Source: Paraglaciecola sp. 20A4 (GTDB lineage Bacteria; Pseudomonadota; Gammaproteobacteria; Enterobacterales; Alteromonadaceae). From it: a DNA stretch of 64,000 bases. Shown here one piece after another: positions 48,555-58,252 of this stretch. Position numbers and translations under genes: made by a program. Location: positions 202,393 through 266,392 of the forward strand of contig NZ_WTPY01000006.1 in NCBI RefSeq assembly GCF_011378905.1. The letters are read 5' to 3'. The stretch's first letter is position 1; the number at the start of each line of letters is the position of its first letter. The notes beneath the pieces are model-generated. The model was not told where the DNA came from. It made no database searches and saw only the letters and a list, made by a program, of their open reading frames with translations.

Positions 48555-50039
48555 ATGACAATAGATATTAAAGTACCGGTATTGCCAGAATCTGTGGCCG
48601 ATGCATCAATTGCCACTTGGCATGTGAAGGTAGGTGAACAGGTTACTCGCGATCAAAACTTGGTTGATATTGAGACCGATAAAGTGGTACTTGAAGTGGT
48701 TGCGCCAGCAGATGGAGTTTTAAGCTCTATCATCGATGAAGAAGGTGCAACGGTTTTAGGCGAGCAAGTAATTGCTAAATTTGAAGAAGGGGCTGATGCG
48801 TCACAAGCTAAAGAGCAAAGCGCACCAGCGGCAGAGAAAACATCCAGTAATAAAGGTGAGTCAGTGGAGATTAAAGTACCTGTATTGCCCGAATCAGTGG
48901 CAGATGCAACCATAGCAACATGGCATGTTCAACCAGGCGAAGCGGTCTCGCGTGACCAAAACTTGGTTGATATTGAAACCGATAAAGTGGTTTTAGAAGT
49001 CGTTGCACCAGCCGATGGCACATTGAGCGATATCATTGCTCAAGAAGGCGAAACCGTAATGGGTGAGCAAGTCATTGCTAATTTCAAAGCGGGTGCTGCA
49101 CCAGCTAAAGCAGATGCCCCGGCCAGTGTTGATAATGATGCTAGTGGTGCAGAAAGTGATGCGCTTAGCCCCTCAGTTCGCCGTTTGTTAGCTGAAAAGG
49201 GTATTGATGCTGCAAGTATTAAAGGCTCAGGTAAAGGCGGTCGGGTGACTAAAGAAGACGTTGAGAAATCATTGTCTGCACCAAGTAAAGCAGCTGCACC
49301 AGCTAAAACGACTGATGTTGCTCCAGCATTGTCTGGCGAACGCACCGAAAAACGTGTACCGATGACGCGTTTACGTAAAACCATTGCTACTCGTTTACTA
49401 GAAGCGAAAAACTCAACTGCAATGCTCACTACGTTTAACGAAGTGAACATGAAGCCTATTATGGATCTTCGTAAGCAATATCAAGAGTCTTTTGAGAAGC
49501 GCCACGGCATTCGTTTAGGTTTTATGTCTTTCTATGTGAAAGCCGTAACCGAAGCGCTTAAACGTTTCCCCGAAGTTAATGCGTCTCTTGACGGTGATGA
49601 CATTTGTTATCATAACTATTTCGATATCTCGATTGCTGTTTCAACCCCACGGGGTTTGGTTACACCTGTATTGCGCGACTGTGATACGTTAGGTATGGCC
49701 GGTATCGAAGGCGGTATTAAAGCACTAGCGCTTAAAGGCCGTGACGGTAAGTTGTCAATGGCGGATATGCAAGGCGGTAACTTTACTATTACTAATGGTG
49801 GTGTATTCGGCTCTTTGCTTTCAACGCCCATTATTAATTTACCCCAAAGCGCAATCTTGGGAATGCATAAAATCCAAGATCGTCCTATGGCGGTAAACGG
49901 TAAAGTTGAAATTTTACCGATGATGTATTTAGCACTTTCTTATGATCATAGAATCATCGACGGTAAAGAGTCGGTTAGCTTCTTGGTTACGATCAAAGAA
50001 ATGTTAGAAGATCCAACACGTCTGTTATTGGATGTATAA
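48555..50039 (+). CDS. sucB: Dihydrolipoyl succinyltransferase E2 component SucB with two lipoyl domains
   Basis: A 494-residue E2 core of the 2-oxoglutarate dehydrogenase complex. Unlike E. coli SucB (about 405 residues, one lipoyl domain) it has two nearly identical lipoyl domains, residues 1-78 and 104-180, each with [18 protein letters not shown] and lipoyl lysines K43 and K144. An Ala/Pro linker leads to the E1/E3-binding domain (about 205-240, [14 protein letters not shown]...GRVTKEDV) and the catalytic domain ending [15 protein letters not shown] (H465 and D469). It lies 9 bases after sucA. The two domains differ mainly in silent or conservative positions, pointing to internal duplication. 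Confidence 0.97.
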   Translation: MTIDIKVPVLPESVADASIATWHVKVGEQVTRDQNLVDIETDKVVLEVVAPADGVLSSIIDEEGATVLGEQVIAKFEEGADASQAKEQSAPAAEKTSSNKGESVEIKVPVLPESVADATIATWHVQPGEAVSRDQNLVDIETDKVVLEVVAPADGTLSDIIAQEGETVMGEQVIANFKAGAAPAKADAPASVDNDASGAESDALSPSVRRLLAEKGIDAASIKGSGKGGRVTKEDVEKSLSAPSKAAAPAKTTDVAPALSGERTEKRVPMTRLRKTIATRLLEAKNSTAMLTTFNEVNMKPIMDLRKQYQESFEKRHGIRLGFMSFYVKAVTEALKRFPEVNASLDGDDICYHNYFDISIAVSTPRGLVTPVLRDCDTLGMAGIEGGIKALALKGRDGKLSMADMQGGNFTITNGGVFGSLLSTPIINLPQSAILGMHKIQDRPMAVNGKVEILPMMYLALSYDHRIIDGKESVSFLVTIKEMLEDPTRLLLDV

Positions 50040-50050
50040 TCGGATCTAGA

Positions 50051-50073
50051 CGGGGATATCGATGATATCCCCG
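50051..50073. repeat. Inverted repeat between sucB and sucC
   Basis: Perfect 10-bp arms cggggatatc (50051-50060) and gatatccccg (50064-50073) around the loop gat, starting 11 bases after the sucB stop. There is no T run after it, so it is more likely an mRNA processing or stabilizing hairpin than a terminator. Confidence 0.6.
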
Positions 50074-50161
50074 TATCTCGCCGTTGTTATTGCTATGATG
50101 TCGGCTACCAAAATCAAGCTGTTAAATGCAGCTTTTGTTTAAATAAAACGGATAGAAAACC

Positions 50162-51331
50162 ATGAATTTGCATGAATATCAGGGTAAACAATTATTCGCT
50201 GAATACGGGTTACCTGTATCTGAAGGATATGCTGTGGATACTCCACAGGCAGCAATTGAAGCTGCAGATCGTATTGGCGGCACTGAATGGGTTGTAAAAT
50301 GTCAGGTTCACGCTGGCGGTCGTGGTAAAGCAGGTGGTGTTAAGCTTGTTAAAACTAAAGATGAAATCAAGGCGTTTGCACAAAAATGGCTTGGTACAAA
50401 CTTGGTCACCTATCAAACAGATGAAGCTGGCCAACCAGTAAGCAAAATATTGGTAGAAAGCTGTACAGATATTGCGCAAGAATTGTACTTAGGTGCTGTT
50501 GTTGATCGCGCGTCTCGTCGAGTTGTTTTCATGGCATCTACCGAAGGTGGTGTTGAAATCGAGACTGTAGCAGAAGAAACCCCAGAAAAAATTCTTAAGG
50601 CTGAGATCGATCCTCTAGTAGGAGCTCAACCTTATCAAGCACGCGAAATGGCGTTCAAGCTTGGTCTAAAAGGTGTTCAAATTAAACAGTTCACCCAAAT
50701 CTTTTTAGGTTTGGCCAAATTGTTTGAAGAAAAAGACGTTGCACTAATTGAAGTTAACCCGCTTGTTATTAAAGAAGACGGCAACCTTCATTGTTTAGAC
50801 GCGAAAGTAGCAATTGATAGCAACGCTATTTACCGTCAACCAAAATTGCAAGATATGCACGATCCATCTCAAGAAGATGCACGTGAAGCGCAAGCAGCTA
50901 AGTGGGAATTAAACTACGTAGCACTTGATGGCAACATTGGTTGTATGGTTAACGGCGCAGGCCTTGCAATGGGCACGATGGATATCGTTAACTTGCACGG
51001 TGGCTCACCAGCTAACTTCCTAGATGTAGGCGGCGGTGCAACTAAAGAGCGCGTAGCTGAAGCATTTAAGATCATTCTTTCTGACTCAAATGTTGCTGCT
51101 GTTCTGGTTAACATTTTCGGTGGTATCGTTCGTTGTGACATGATCGCGGAAGGCATTATCGGCGCTGTTAAAGAAGTGGGTGTTACTATCCCAGTTGTTG
51201 TGCGTTTAGAAGGTACAAATGCCGAACTAGGTCGTGAAGTTCTTGCTAACTCAGGCCTAGACATCATCGCTGCTTCTAGTTTAACGGATGCTGCAAAACA
51301 AGTTGTTAAAGCTGCCGGAGGTGCTGCATGA
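50162..51331 (+). CDS. sucC: Succinyl-CoA synthetase beta subunit SucC
   Basis: A 389-residue ADP-forming subunit with an ATP-grasp domain: [19 protein letters not shown], the nucleotide loop [29 protein letters not shown] with [11 protein letters not shown] (metal binding) and the C-terminal [13 protein letters not shown]. Interconverts succinyl-CoA and succinate with substrate-level phosphorylation. The stop overlaps the sucD ATG by 4 bases. It is transcribed after the sucB hairpin. Confidence 0.98.
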   Translation: MNLHEYQGKQLFAEYGLPVSEGYAVDTPQAAIEAADRIGGTEWVVKCQVHAGGRGKAGGVKLVKTKDEIKAFAQKWLGTNLVTYQTDEAGQPVSKILVESCTDIAQELYLGAVVDRASRRVVFMASTEGGVEIETVAEETPEKILKAEIDPLVGAQPYQAREMAFKLGLKGVQIKQFTQIFLGLAKLFEEKDVALIEVNPLVIKEDGNLHCLDAKVAIDSNAIYRQPKLQDMHDPSQEDAREAQAAKWELNYVALDGNIGCMVNGAGLAMGTMDIVNLHGGSPANFLDVGGGATKERVAEAFKIILSDSNVAAVLVNIFGGIVRCDMIAEGIIGAVKEVGVTIPVVVRLEGTNAELGREVLANSGLDIIAASSLTDAAKQVVKAAGGAA

Positions 51332-52200
51332 GCGTACTAATCGACAAGAACACCAAGGTTATCTGCCAAGGTTTCACTGGTGGGCAAGGTACTTTCCACT
51401 CAGAACAAGCTATCGAATACGGTACGCAAATGGTTGGCGGTGTTACACCTGGTAAAGGTGGTACTACTCACCTAGGTCTACCTGTGTTTAACACGGTACG
51501 CGAAGCCGTAGCAGAAACAGGCGCCACGGCGACTGTTATTTATGTGCCAGCCCCTTTCTGTAAGGATTCGATTGTTGAAGCTGCTGATGCAGGTATCGAG
51601 TTGATCGTTTGTATTACTGAAGGTATTCCGACGCTAGACATGCTTTACGTTAAAGAATACGTAAACGGTAAAGGCGTTCGCATGATCGGTCCTAACTGCC
51701 CAGGTGTTATCACCCCAGGCGAATGTAAAATCGGTATCATGCCTGGTCATATTCATAAGCCAGGAAAAGTCGGTATTGTTTCTCGCTCTGGTACGTTGAC
51801 GTACGAAGCGGTTAAGCAAACAACTGATGAAGGTTTTGGCCAATCTACCTGTGTTGGTATTGGCGGCGATCCTATCCCTGGTTCAAACTTCATCGACATC
51901 CTACAGATGTTCCAAGACGATCCTAAGACTGAAGCAATCGTAATGATTGGTGAAATTGGTGGAACGGCTGAAGAAGAAGCAGCGGCGTTCATCAAAGCTA
52001 ATATCACTAAACCTGTTGTTTCTTACATTGCTGGTGTAACTGCACCTGCTGGTAAGCGTATGGGTCACGCTGGTGCCATTATCTCTGGTGGTAAAGGTAC
52101 GGCTGATGATAAATTTAAAGCACTTGAAGATGCAGGCGTTAAGACTGTTCGTTCATTGGCTGATATCGGCAAAGGTCTTCGCGAAATTACTGGTTGGTAA
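51328..52200 (+). CDS. sucD: Succinyl-CoA synthetase alpha subunit SucD
   Basis: A 290-residue subunit that carries the phosphohistidine in [16 protein letters not shown] and the CoA-binding Rossmann fold ([23 protein letters not shown]). [20 protein letters not shown] and [13 protein letters not shown] are family marks. Complete length (E. coli 289). It is the last gene of the sdh-suc block; a strong terminator follows. No dihydrolipoamide dehydrogenase (E3) gene is present in the block. Confidence 0.98.
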   Translation: MSVLIDKNTKVICQGFTGGQGTFHSEQAIEYGTQMVGGVTPGKGGTTHLGLPVFNTVREAVAETGATATVIYVPAPFCKDSIVEAADAGIELIVCITEGIPTLDMLYVKEYVNGKGVRMIGPNCPGVITPGECKIGIMPGHIHKPGKVGIVSRSGTLTYEAVKQTTDEGFGQSTCVGIGGDPIPGSNFIDILQMFQDDPKTEAIVMIGEIGGTAEEEAAAFIKANITKPVVSYIAGVTAPAGKRMGHAGAIISGGKGTADDKFKALEDAGVKTVRSLADIGKGLREITGW

Positions 52201-52218
52201 TCCCGTTTAGTTCTTATA

Positions 52219-52246
52219 AAAACCCGCTTTGAAAGCGGGTTTTTTT
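52219..52246 (+). terminator. Strong intrinsic terminator after sucD
   Basis: Stem of 11 bp, aaaacccgctt (52219-52229) with aagcgggtttt (52233-52243), 3-base loop, followed by a T run. It ends the sdh-suc operon 18 bases after the sucD stop. Confidence 0.92.
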
Positions 52247-52290
52247 ATGCCTATAGTCACGGCAAATAACGAAAAATTCGCAGGTGGGAT

Positions 52291-53331
52291 TTAACTTAAT
52301 AGCTTTGCTAGCCATTGATGTACTTTCAGTGATAGCAGATCTGTATAGTCACCCAATATTCCTCTCGCCGCTGGGGGAATATGACGTGCAGGATCATGGT
52401 CGTTTTCAAGTAGATAATGTTCTAACATACTTTGCCAAGCTTGCTGCTGATCTAGGGGTTGGCTCTTTAGTGCTTGTATTGCATGAATAAGCATAGGAAA
52501 AGGCTTTGCCGTTGTAACATAGTCGCTGCTCCACCAATAATTAATTAAAACGTTTATATCGCTTATCGATTCAACGTGGTGCCACCAAGGGGAGGGGATG
52601 TAAATCGCATCACCGGGTTCCAGTTCCACTGATAATCCTGCGGAAAACGCCTGAGGATACTTAGGATATTTGTGTAAATCAGGAGCCCTTAAATCAACCA
52701 AACTAATGGGTTGTCCTGCAGGAGTGAAATCTAAGGGTCCAATATAAAGGTTACTAATTTGTTGCGGAGGAAATAACGTAAATCTGCGTTTGCTCGCGGT
52801 GACTACCGCTATATTATGTGCTTCGTCAAAATGCGCCGCCACGGTAATCGGATTTCCTATCCAGATATAGGGATGATTACCCGGTAGCAACGGATTATCG
52901 AGTTGCGAGGCGAGCCCAGGCAAGGTTTCTTTTATTCGTGCGCTTTGTACGCAAACGCTATCACTGGTTAAACGGGATTTATAGCGCTGCATATTTGCCA
53001 GTGCTTGCTGCAGGGTTCCCTGAGTTTGTTGAAAATTAACCCCCGTCATAGCGGCATCGTAAAACATACGCCCTTTAGTTTCTTTCGGCAATACGATAAC
53101 TGGTAACGTCTGGTCTTTGTCAAACTGACTTAAGTAGTCCACTAGAGCGTTATTTGATTGGCCTGCAGCCTCTACAATGGGCCAATGTTTTGCAAATCCT
53201 CTAAGCACTGCTGGTGAATAGGTACTCGTCACCTTTTGCGCGAAGTTCTCGGCTGTCACATCAAAGACTTCCCTGGGAGACGGAAGCGCTTCCAACTGAT
53301 ATTTATGTTGTTTTTCGGCGGGCTTGTTCAT
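52291..53331 (-). CDS. Cupin-like/JmjC-type 2-oxoglutarate oxygenase
   Basis: A 346-residue cupin_8 (JmjC-like) protein. The iron facial triad is visible: HxD in AAHFDEAHN (H167, D169) and a distal histidine in IPSPWWHHVES (H251 or H252), with GNHPYIWIGNPITV and RRFTLFPPQQ between. Such proteins hydroxylate proteins or small molecules. In marine Alteromonadales and Caulobacterales, genes of this type often lie next to TonB receptors and tryptophan halogenases, as here: the receptor starts 356 bases away on the other strand. The substrate is unknown. Confidence 0.85.
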   Translation of the reverse strand: MNKPAEKQHKYQLEALPSPREVFDVTAENFAQKVTSTYSPAVLRGFAKHWPIVEAAGQSNNALVDYLSQFDKDQTLPVIVLPKETKGRMFYDAAMTGVNFQQTQGTLQQALANMQRYKSRLTSDSVCVQSARIKETLPGLASQLDNPLLPGNHPYIWIGNPITVAAHFDEAHNIAVVTASKRRFTLFPPQQISNLYIGPLDFTPAGQPISLVDLRAPDLHKYPKYPQAFSAGLSVELEPGDAIYIPSPWWHHVESISDINVLINYWWSSDYVTTAKPFPMLIHAIQALKSQPLDQQQAWQSMLEHYLLENDHDPARHIPPAARGILGDYTDLLSLKVHQWLAKLLS

Positions 53332-53687
53332 TTATAATACAAGGTGTATATCTAAAAGCATTAACCCCAAGGCTATCATTGTAAACTATACAAGAATAGA
53401 GTATCTGCATTTTATAAGGTCGTATCACCTCCTTATTCTTCTTCCTTCTCTGTTACATTAAATATGGCTCTAATTCAGTGCCTTAAGCTGTTTTGCAAGC
53501 ATAGTGTTATCTAATGACTGTTAATAATATGTTGTTTATTTTCATTGAATACGTATGCAAGACATTGAGGCAAGGTAAGACTAAACGGTACTATCGTGGC
53601 AACTAGAACAAAGCTGTAACAATTGACTACAAGTCGTTAACCAAAATAACGGGTTAATTTCTGGGTCTAGAACCGGGACACACATAC
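53332..53687. other. 356-bp divergent control region of the cupin and TonB receptor genes
   Basis: No coding frame is supported. It holds the start of the cupin gene on the left and a long untranslated leader on the right. TTGACT with a 17-base spacer to ATAACG near 53620-53660 is a weak candidate promoter for the receptor. No known operator was recognised. Confidence 0.45.
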
Positions 53688-56603
53688 ATGAAAAATTTTA
53701 AACCTAATTTAATTAAAGCTGCACTTATTTCAAGTGGCTTTGCATTTGGTATTTCACCTGTCGCATTCGCTCAACAAGCCAATGCTGACGCCGTTGGCGA
53801 AGACACTGAAGTGATTCAGGTAACAGGTATTCGAGGATCACTTATCCGAGCGCAAGCGGTAAAAATGGAGAACTCGTCTATTGTCGAAGCTATATCTGCA
53901 GAAGATATCGGTAAATTACCCGATTCATCTATCGCTGAGTCATTGGCCCGTTTGCCGGGTATGTCTGGTGAGCGAGTAGGCGGACGTACGTCTGGTATTT
54001 CGGTACGTGGCTTTAAAGAAGATTTCACTGGCACCTCGTTAAATGGTCGTGAACTCATCGGTATCGGCGATAACCGTGGCGTTGAATATGATTTATACCC
54101 GTCAGAGATTATGACCGGTGCAACCATCTATAAAACGTCTGATGCTGCGCTTATGGTGCAAGGTATCGGTGGTACCGTTGATTTACAAACGGTTCGCCCG
54201 TTGCAGGCACAAGAAACCTTAACGATAAACGGCAATTATGGAATTTCAGGTCGTGAATCAGATAACCCAGAATTTGATAACAAAGGTCATCGTTTATCTT
54301 TATCTTTTGTGGAAAAATTTGCTGACGATACCATTGGTTTAGCGGTGGCCCTGGCCAGCACTGAATCGCCAAACAACCAACGTAAGTATGGTGTTTGGGG
54401 TTATAACACTAATGACGAAGGGCAAATCACCCCTTCTGGCTTAGACAGCCAAGCTATCAGCACGGTATTAGAACGTGACACCATTTCTGCTGTACTGCAG
54501 TTCCAGCCTAATGAAAACTTAGACATTGTCATCGATGCGTTAGACATAAGCTATTCTGACTCAGGCGTGATACGTGGCTTTATCGAACCTTTCAATACGG
54601 GCTCAATGACAGGCGCTGGTATAAATACTTCCGGAACTCAAGTAGGTGTTAATCCTGTTTTGAGAACGGACCCGTCGAAGAAAGATGGTGATTTGCAAGT
54701 ATTTGGCTTGAACGTGGGTTATCACATTAACGACAATTGGTCAGTTGAATTAGATGTAGCAAACAGTGAATCTACAAAACGTGACTTACGCGGCGAGTCT
54801 TATTCAGGTTTAGCCCGCTCCGGTTCGCTTGATTCATCGGGACTAGGCTCGCGCGAATTCCAAATGAGTTCTGACGGTGTTACGTTTACCGGTTCAACTG
54901 GGCTGGACGCTTTTGCTGACCCAACGGCCCTTCAACTGACAGGACCACAAGAATGGGGCGGTGGTTTAGCGAATTTGGCTGACCAATTCACCAGCACTGA
55001 ATTAACCGCTAATGGTTCGCCATACAGCTACTTAAATGCTCAGGATGGGTTCTTAAACTATGCTGACTTCAGTGAGGAGTTAACCACTTATAAATTTGAA
55101 GTAGTTGGTTTACTCGATGGTGACGTGTTTACCAAAGTAACGGCAGGCGTAAACTACAGTGACCGTTATAAAGATAAAGAAAACAAAGGCTTCTTTGCCA
55201 CTTCTTCTTCGTATCCGTCATCTAGCGCTATACCACAATCATACTTATATAACGGTTTGACTGATTTAACGTGGGCCGGTTTAGGTCATGTAGTGGCTTA
55301 TGATGGTTTTAAACCCTATGAGGATGGCGAGTATACGCTGAACGACGCGGGTTTACTTGAGCCTGACCGTTTAGGAGACACGTATGTGGTGGAAGAAGAA
55401 GTCACTACGTTATACGCTAAAGTAGACTTTAATACTGAGCTAGGCAACTTCCCTGTAATGGGTAATATTGGGTTACAGTACGTACAAACTGACCAATCAT
55501 CATCTGGATATACTGGGGTCGTAGGCGCTAATTTTGCGGTTTGTGATGCCAATAATGATCAGCAAATTGATGACGATTGCAAAACGTCTGCTAGCACTGA
55601 TTACAGCCATGTGTTACCGAGTTTGAACGTAAGTGTGGAAGTGGCAGAAAATAAATTTGTCCGCTTTGCGGCCAATAAAACTATCAGTCGTGCACGTATT
55701 GATCAAATGAAAGCCTCTGGTTTTGTGAAGTTTGGCCAAAACATTGATCAAATCGCCGTTCCTAATACTCAAGCTGCAGTGGATGAATACGGCTCTCCTT
55801 GGTCTAAGTTTGCGGGTAACCCGTTACTTGAGCCATTAGAGTCTAATAACTTCGACTTGTCGTTCGAAAACTACTTTGAAGACGAAGGCTATGTCTCTGC
55901 CGCTATCTTTTATAAAGATTTGGTCAACTGGACTCGCGATGGTGACTTGAGCATTAACTTTCGTAATGATGTCACCAATGGCGGGGCAGATTACTTCATT
56001 CCTGGATTCCACGATCGTATAGCCACAGAAGATGGTCTTTATGGTCCGGCGAACACACCTTATTCAGCGGGCGATGTGATAACGCCACCAGACTTCGGTA
56101 GTTACTCTTTCTTTGAAGACGGCTTAACAGGTGATGTAAAAGGTCTAGAGTTGACGGCAAACGTACCGCTAAATATGTTAGCTGACGCATTAGAAGGCTT
56201 TGGTATTGCAGCTTCAGCTACCTTGATTGATGCCGAACTTGAAGATGGCACCAGTATTCCTGGACAATCGGATCGAACATACTCAGTCACAGCATATTAC
56301 GCTATGGGTGGTTTTGAGGTGCGTTTAGCCGGTACCGATCGTTCTGAATTCAGCACATATCAGCGCGGAGGTTCGAACAAAATTGAAACATCAACTCGTA
56401 ACGCTGTGACGTTACTTGATGCCCAAATCAGTTATGACTTTGAAGATTCCGATGTTGATTACTTGCAGGGATTACGTGTTTCATTACAAGGCACTAATTT
56501 GACAGATGTAGATGAAGAAACCGTTGATAACAATGGAATTGTAACTACCCGTCGTCAATTTGGACCCTCATACATGGTTAACTTTAACTATGCATTTTAT
56601 TAA
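53688..56603 (+). CDS. TonB-dependent outer-membrane receptor
   Basis: A 971-residue receptor. A signal peptide ends at about residue 28 (PVAFA), followed by the TonB-box-like EVIQVTGIRGSL, the plug domain with SSIVEAISAEDIGKLPDSSIAESLARLPG and VRGFKEDF, and a beta barrel that ends in the aromatic MVNFNYAFY. This is the type of plug seen in Caulobacter/Alteromonas carbohydrate or peptide receptors, without the SusC carboxypeptidase repeat. An external loop contains Cys619...Cys631 flanking DANNDQQIDDD, which resembles a calcium-binding loop. It is followed by a terminator and then by the halogenase genes. Confidence 0.95.
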   Translation: MKNFKPNLIKAALISSGFAFGISPVAFAQQANADAVGEDTEVIQVTGIRGSLIRAQAVKMENSSIVEAISAEDIGKLPDSSIAESLARLPGMSGERVGGRTSGISVRGFKEDFTGTSLNGRELIGIGDNRGVEYDLYPSEIMTGATIYKTSDAALMVQGIGGTVDLQTVRPLQAQETLTINGNYGISGRESDNPEFDNKGHRLSLSFVEKFADDTIGLAVALASTESPNNQRKYGVWGYNTNDEGQITPSGLDSQAISTVLERDTISAVLQFQPNENLDIVIDALDISYSDSGVIRGFIEPFNTGSMTGAGINTSGTQVGVNPVLRTDPSKKDGDLQVFGLNVGYHINDNWSVELDVANSESTKRDLRGESYSGLARSGSLDSSGLGSREFQMSSDGVTFTGSTGLDAFADPTALQLTGPQEWGGGLANLADQFTSTELTANGSPYSYLNAQDGFLNYADFSEELTTYKFEVVGLLDGDVFTKVTAGVNYSDRYKDKENKGFFATSSSYPSSSAIPQSYLYNGLTDLTWAGLGHVVAYDGFKPYEDGEYTLNDAGLLEPDRLGDTYVVEEEVTTLYAKVDFNTELGNFPVMGNIGLQYVQTDQSSSGYTGVVGANFAVCDANNDQQIDDDCKTSASTDYSHVLPSLNVSVEVAENKFVRFAANKTISRARIDQMKASGFVKFGQNIDQIAVPNTQAAVDEYGSPWSKFAGNPLLEPLESNNFDLSFENYFEDEGYVSAAIFYKDLVNWTRDGDLSINFRNDVTNGGADYFIPGFHDRIATEDGLYGPANTPYSAGDVITPPDFGSYSFFEDGLTGDVKGLELTANVPLNMLADALEGFGIAASATLIDAELEDGTSIPGQSDRTYSVTAYYAMGGFEVRLAGTDRSEFSTYQRGGSNKIETSTRNAVTLLDAQISYDFEDSDVDYLQGLRVSLQGTNLTDVDEETVDNNGIVTTRRQFGPSYMVNFNYAFY

Positions 56604-56619
56604 ATAGTACTCTGTGATG

Positions 56620-56655
56620 GACCCCTCAGTTTAAGAACTGCTGGGGTCTTTTTTT
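56620..56655 (+). terminator. Intrinsic terminator after the TonB receptor gene
   Basis: GACCCC (56620-56625) pairs with GGGGTC (56643-56648), with an inner CAGTT/AACTG pairing, followed by a long T run to 56655. Transcription of the halogenases beyond it would need read-through or a new promoter. Confidence 0.85.
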
Positions 56656-56730
56656 GTTTTATTGATGGTGCTTTTTAGTGACGACAATAGGTATGATGAC
56701 AGACATAAGTTGCATAAAAGATTCTAAATT

Positions 56731-58251
56731 ATGGATAGCATTGATGACGGTATTAAAACCATGTTGAAACCAATACGCAACGTCGTAATAGCGGGTGGTG
56801 GTACAGCAGGTTGGATGACAGCGGCCATGCTAAGCAAAGTGCTGCAGGGACAAATTAATATTCAGTTGGTTGAGTCCCAAGAGATTGGCATCATAGGCGT
56901 GGGGGAGGCAACGATACCGCCCATTCATACGTTCAACACGTATTTAGGCTTAGATGAAAAGGAATTCTTGCGGGAAACTAAGGCTACTATCAAGCTAGGT
57001 ATTAAATTTGAGAATTGGCGGGTTAAAGACGAAAGCTATTTCCATACTTTCGGTGCCCCTGGTACTAATATGGGCTTTTGTAGTTTTCAGCATTATTGGC
57101 TGCGGGCAAAAAAAGACGGCATGTCCGCTTCTTTGTGGGACTTCGATTTAAATTATCTTGCTTGTCAGCAGCAGAAATTCAATAAAATTAATACCCCTAA
57201 TCCCATATATGACATGCCTTATGCATATCATTTTGACTCAGGTTTATATGGTCAATTCTTACGTAAACAGGCTGAAAAAGCCGGTGTGGTTCGAACGGAA
57301 GGAAAGATAGAGCATGTGCAGCGTGACCCAGAGTCTGGCTATATCACCGCCTTGCAATTACAAAGCGGTCAGCAAATAGAGGGAGACTTGTTTATTGACT
57401 GCACAGGGCAAAGAGGTCTGTTGATTAAACAAACCCTCGGTGTTGAGTTTGATAGTTGGCACGAGTATTTACCTGCGGATACAGCCTTAGCTGTGCCCAG
57501 TGAACGTTTTGAGCATACCTTGCCTTACACTCGCAGTATCGCCCGCGCTGCAGGCTGGCAATGGCGTATTCCACTGACCCACCGCAACGGTAATGGCTTG
57601 GTTTACAGCTCAGCGTATTTATCAGATGACGATGCCCATCAAACGTTGATGAGTAATCTAGACACTAAAGCTTTGGATGAACCCCGTAAGATCAGTTTCC
57701 AAACAGGCCGAACGGCTCAGCAATGGCATAAAAATGTTGTATCGGTGGGCTTAGCGAGTGGCTTTTTAGAGCCCTTAGAGTCCACCAGTATTCATCTTAT
57801 TCAGTCAGCTGTGGTGCGCCTGCTGAAGATGTTCCCTAATGAAGGGCTGCAGCAAAGTATTATTGATGCCTACAACGCAGAGTCAAAAATGGAATTTGAA
57901 ACGATTGCCGATTTTATTATTTTGCATTATCACGTTAATGCTCGCCAAGACTCTGATTTTTGGAAAGACAGACGAAACATGGCGATTCCCCCACGTTTAC
58001 AACACAAAATCGAGCTGTTTCGCAGTTGCGGAGCTATATTTAACGATGCTCACGACATTTTTCGGGATGCGTCTTGGTTACAGGTGATGTTAGGGCAAGG
58101 TATCGAGCCGACAGATTTCCACCCAGCTGCGAAGGTAGGCAAGGCAGCAGAGTTGCGCTCAATGATGGACAAAATCGCCGCAGCGAAGCAGCAGCCTCTT
58201 AGTAAGATGCTGTCCCATGATGAGTTTTTAGCCCGCTATTGTAAGGTGTAA
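56731..58251 (+). CDS. Flavin-dependent tryptophan-halogenase-like enzyme, first copy
   Basis: A 506-residue protein of the tryptophan halogenase family. It has the FAD-binding IAGGGTAGWMTAAML, GVGEATIP, the catalytic lysine in ATIKLGIKFENW (K88, equivalent to Lys79 of PrnA by motif alignment), the WxWxIP motif in GWQWRIP, and GFLEPLESTSIHL, which carries the catalytic glutamate. These enzymes oxidize halide with reduced FAD and oxygen; a separate flavin reductase is needed and is not in the window. The substrate is unknown. An in-frame ATG at 56761 is an alternative start. The second copy begins 1 base after its stop. Confidence 0.9.
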   Translation: MDSIDDGIKTMLKPIRNVVIAGGGTAGWMTAAMLSKVLQGQINIQLVESQEIGIIGVGEATIPPIHTFNTYLGLDEKEFLRETKATIKLGIKFENWRVKDESYFHTFGAPGTNMGFCSFQHYWLRAKKDGMSASLWDFDLNYLACQQQKFNKINTPNPIYDMPYAYHFDSGLYGQFLRKQAEKAGVVRTEGKIEHVQRDPESGYITALQLQSGQQIEGDLFIDCTGQRGLLIKQTLGVEFDSWHEYLPADTALAVPSERFEHTLPYTRSIARAAGWQWRIPLTHRNGNGLVYSSAYLSDDDAHQTLMSNLDTKALDEPRKISFQTGRTAQQWHKNVVSVGLASGFLEPLESTSIHLIQSAVVRLLKMFPNEGLQQSIIDAYNAESKMEFETIADFIILHYHVNARQDSDFWKDRRNMAIPPRLQHKIELFRSCGAIFNDAHDIFRDASWLQVMLGQGIEPTDFHPAAKVGKAAELRSMMDKIAAAKQQPLSKMLSHDEFLARYCKV

Positions 58252-58252
58252 T

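Noticed and set aside
49040..49450. 136-residue minus-strand open frame within sucB
   Set aside because: It mirrors the Ala/Pro-rich linker and has biased composition; no independent evidence.
56960..57030. Loss of the catalytic lysine in the first halogenase
   Set aside because: The lysine first seemed absent when the wrong segment was aligned. Aligning on KFENW places it at K88, so it is present.
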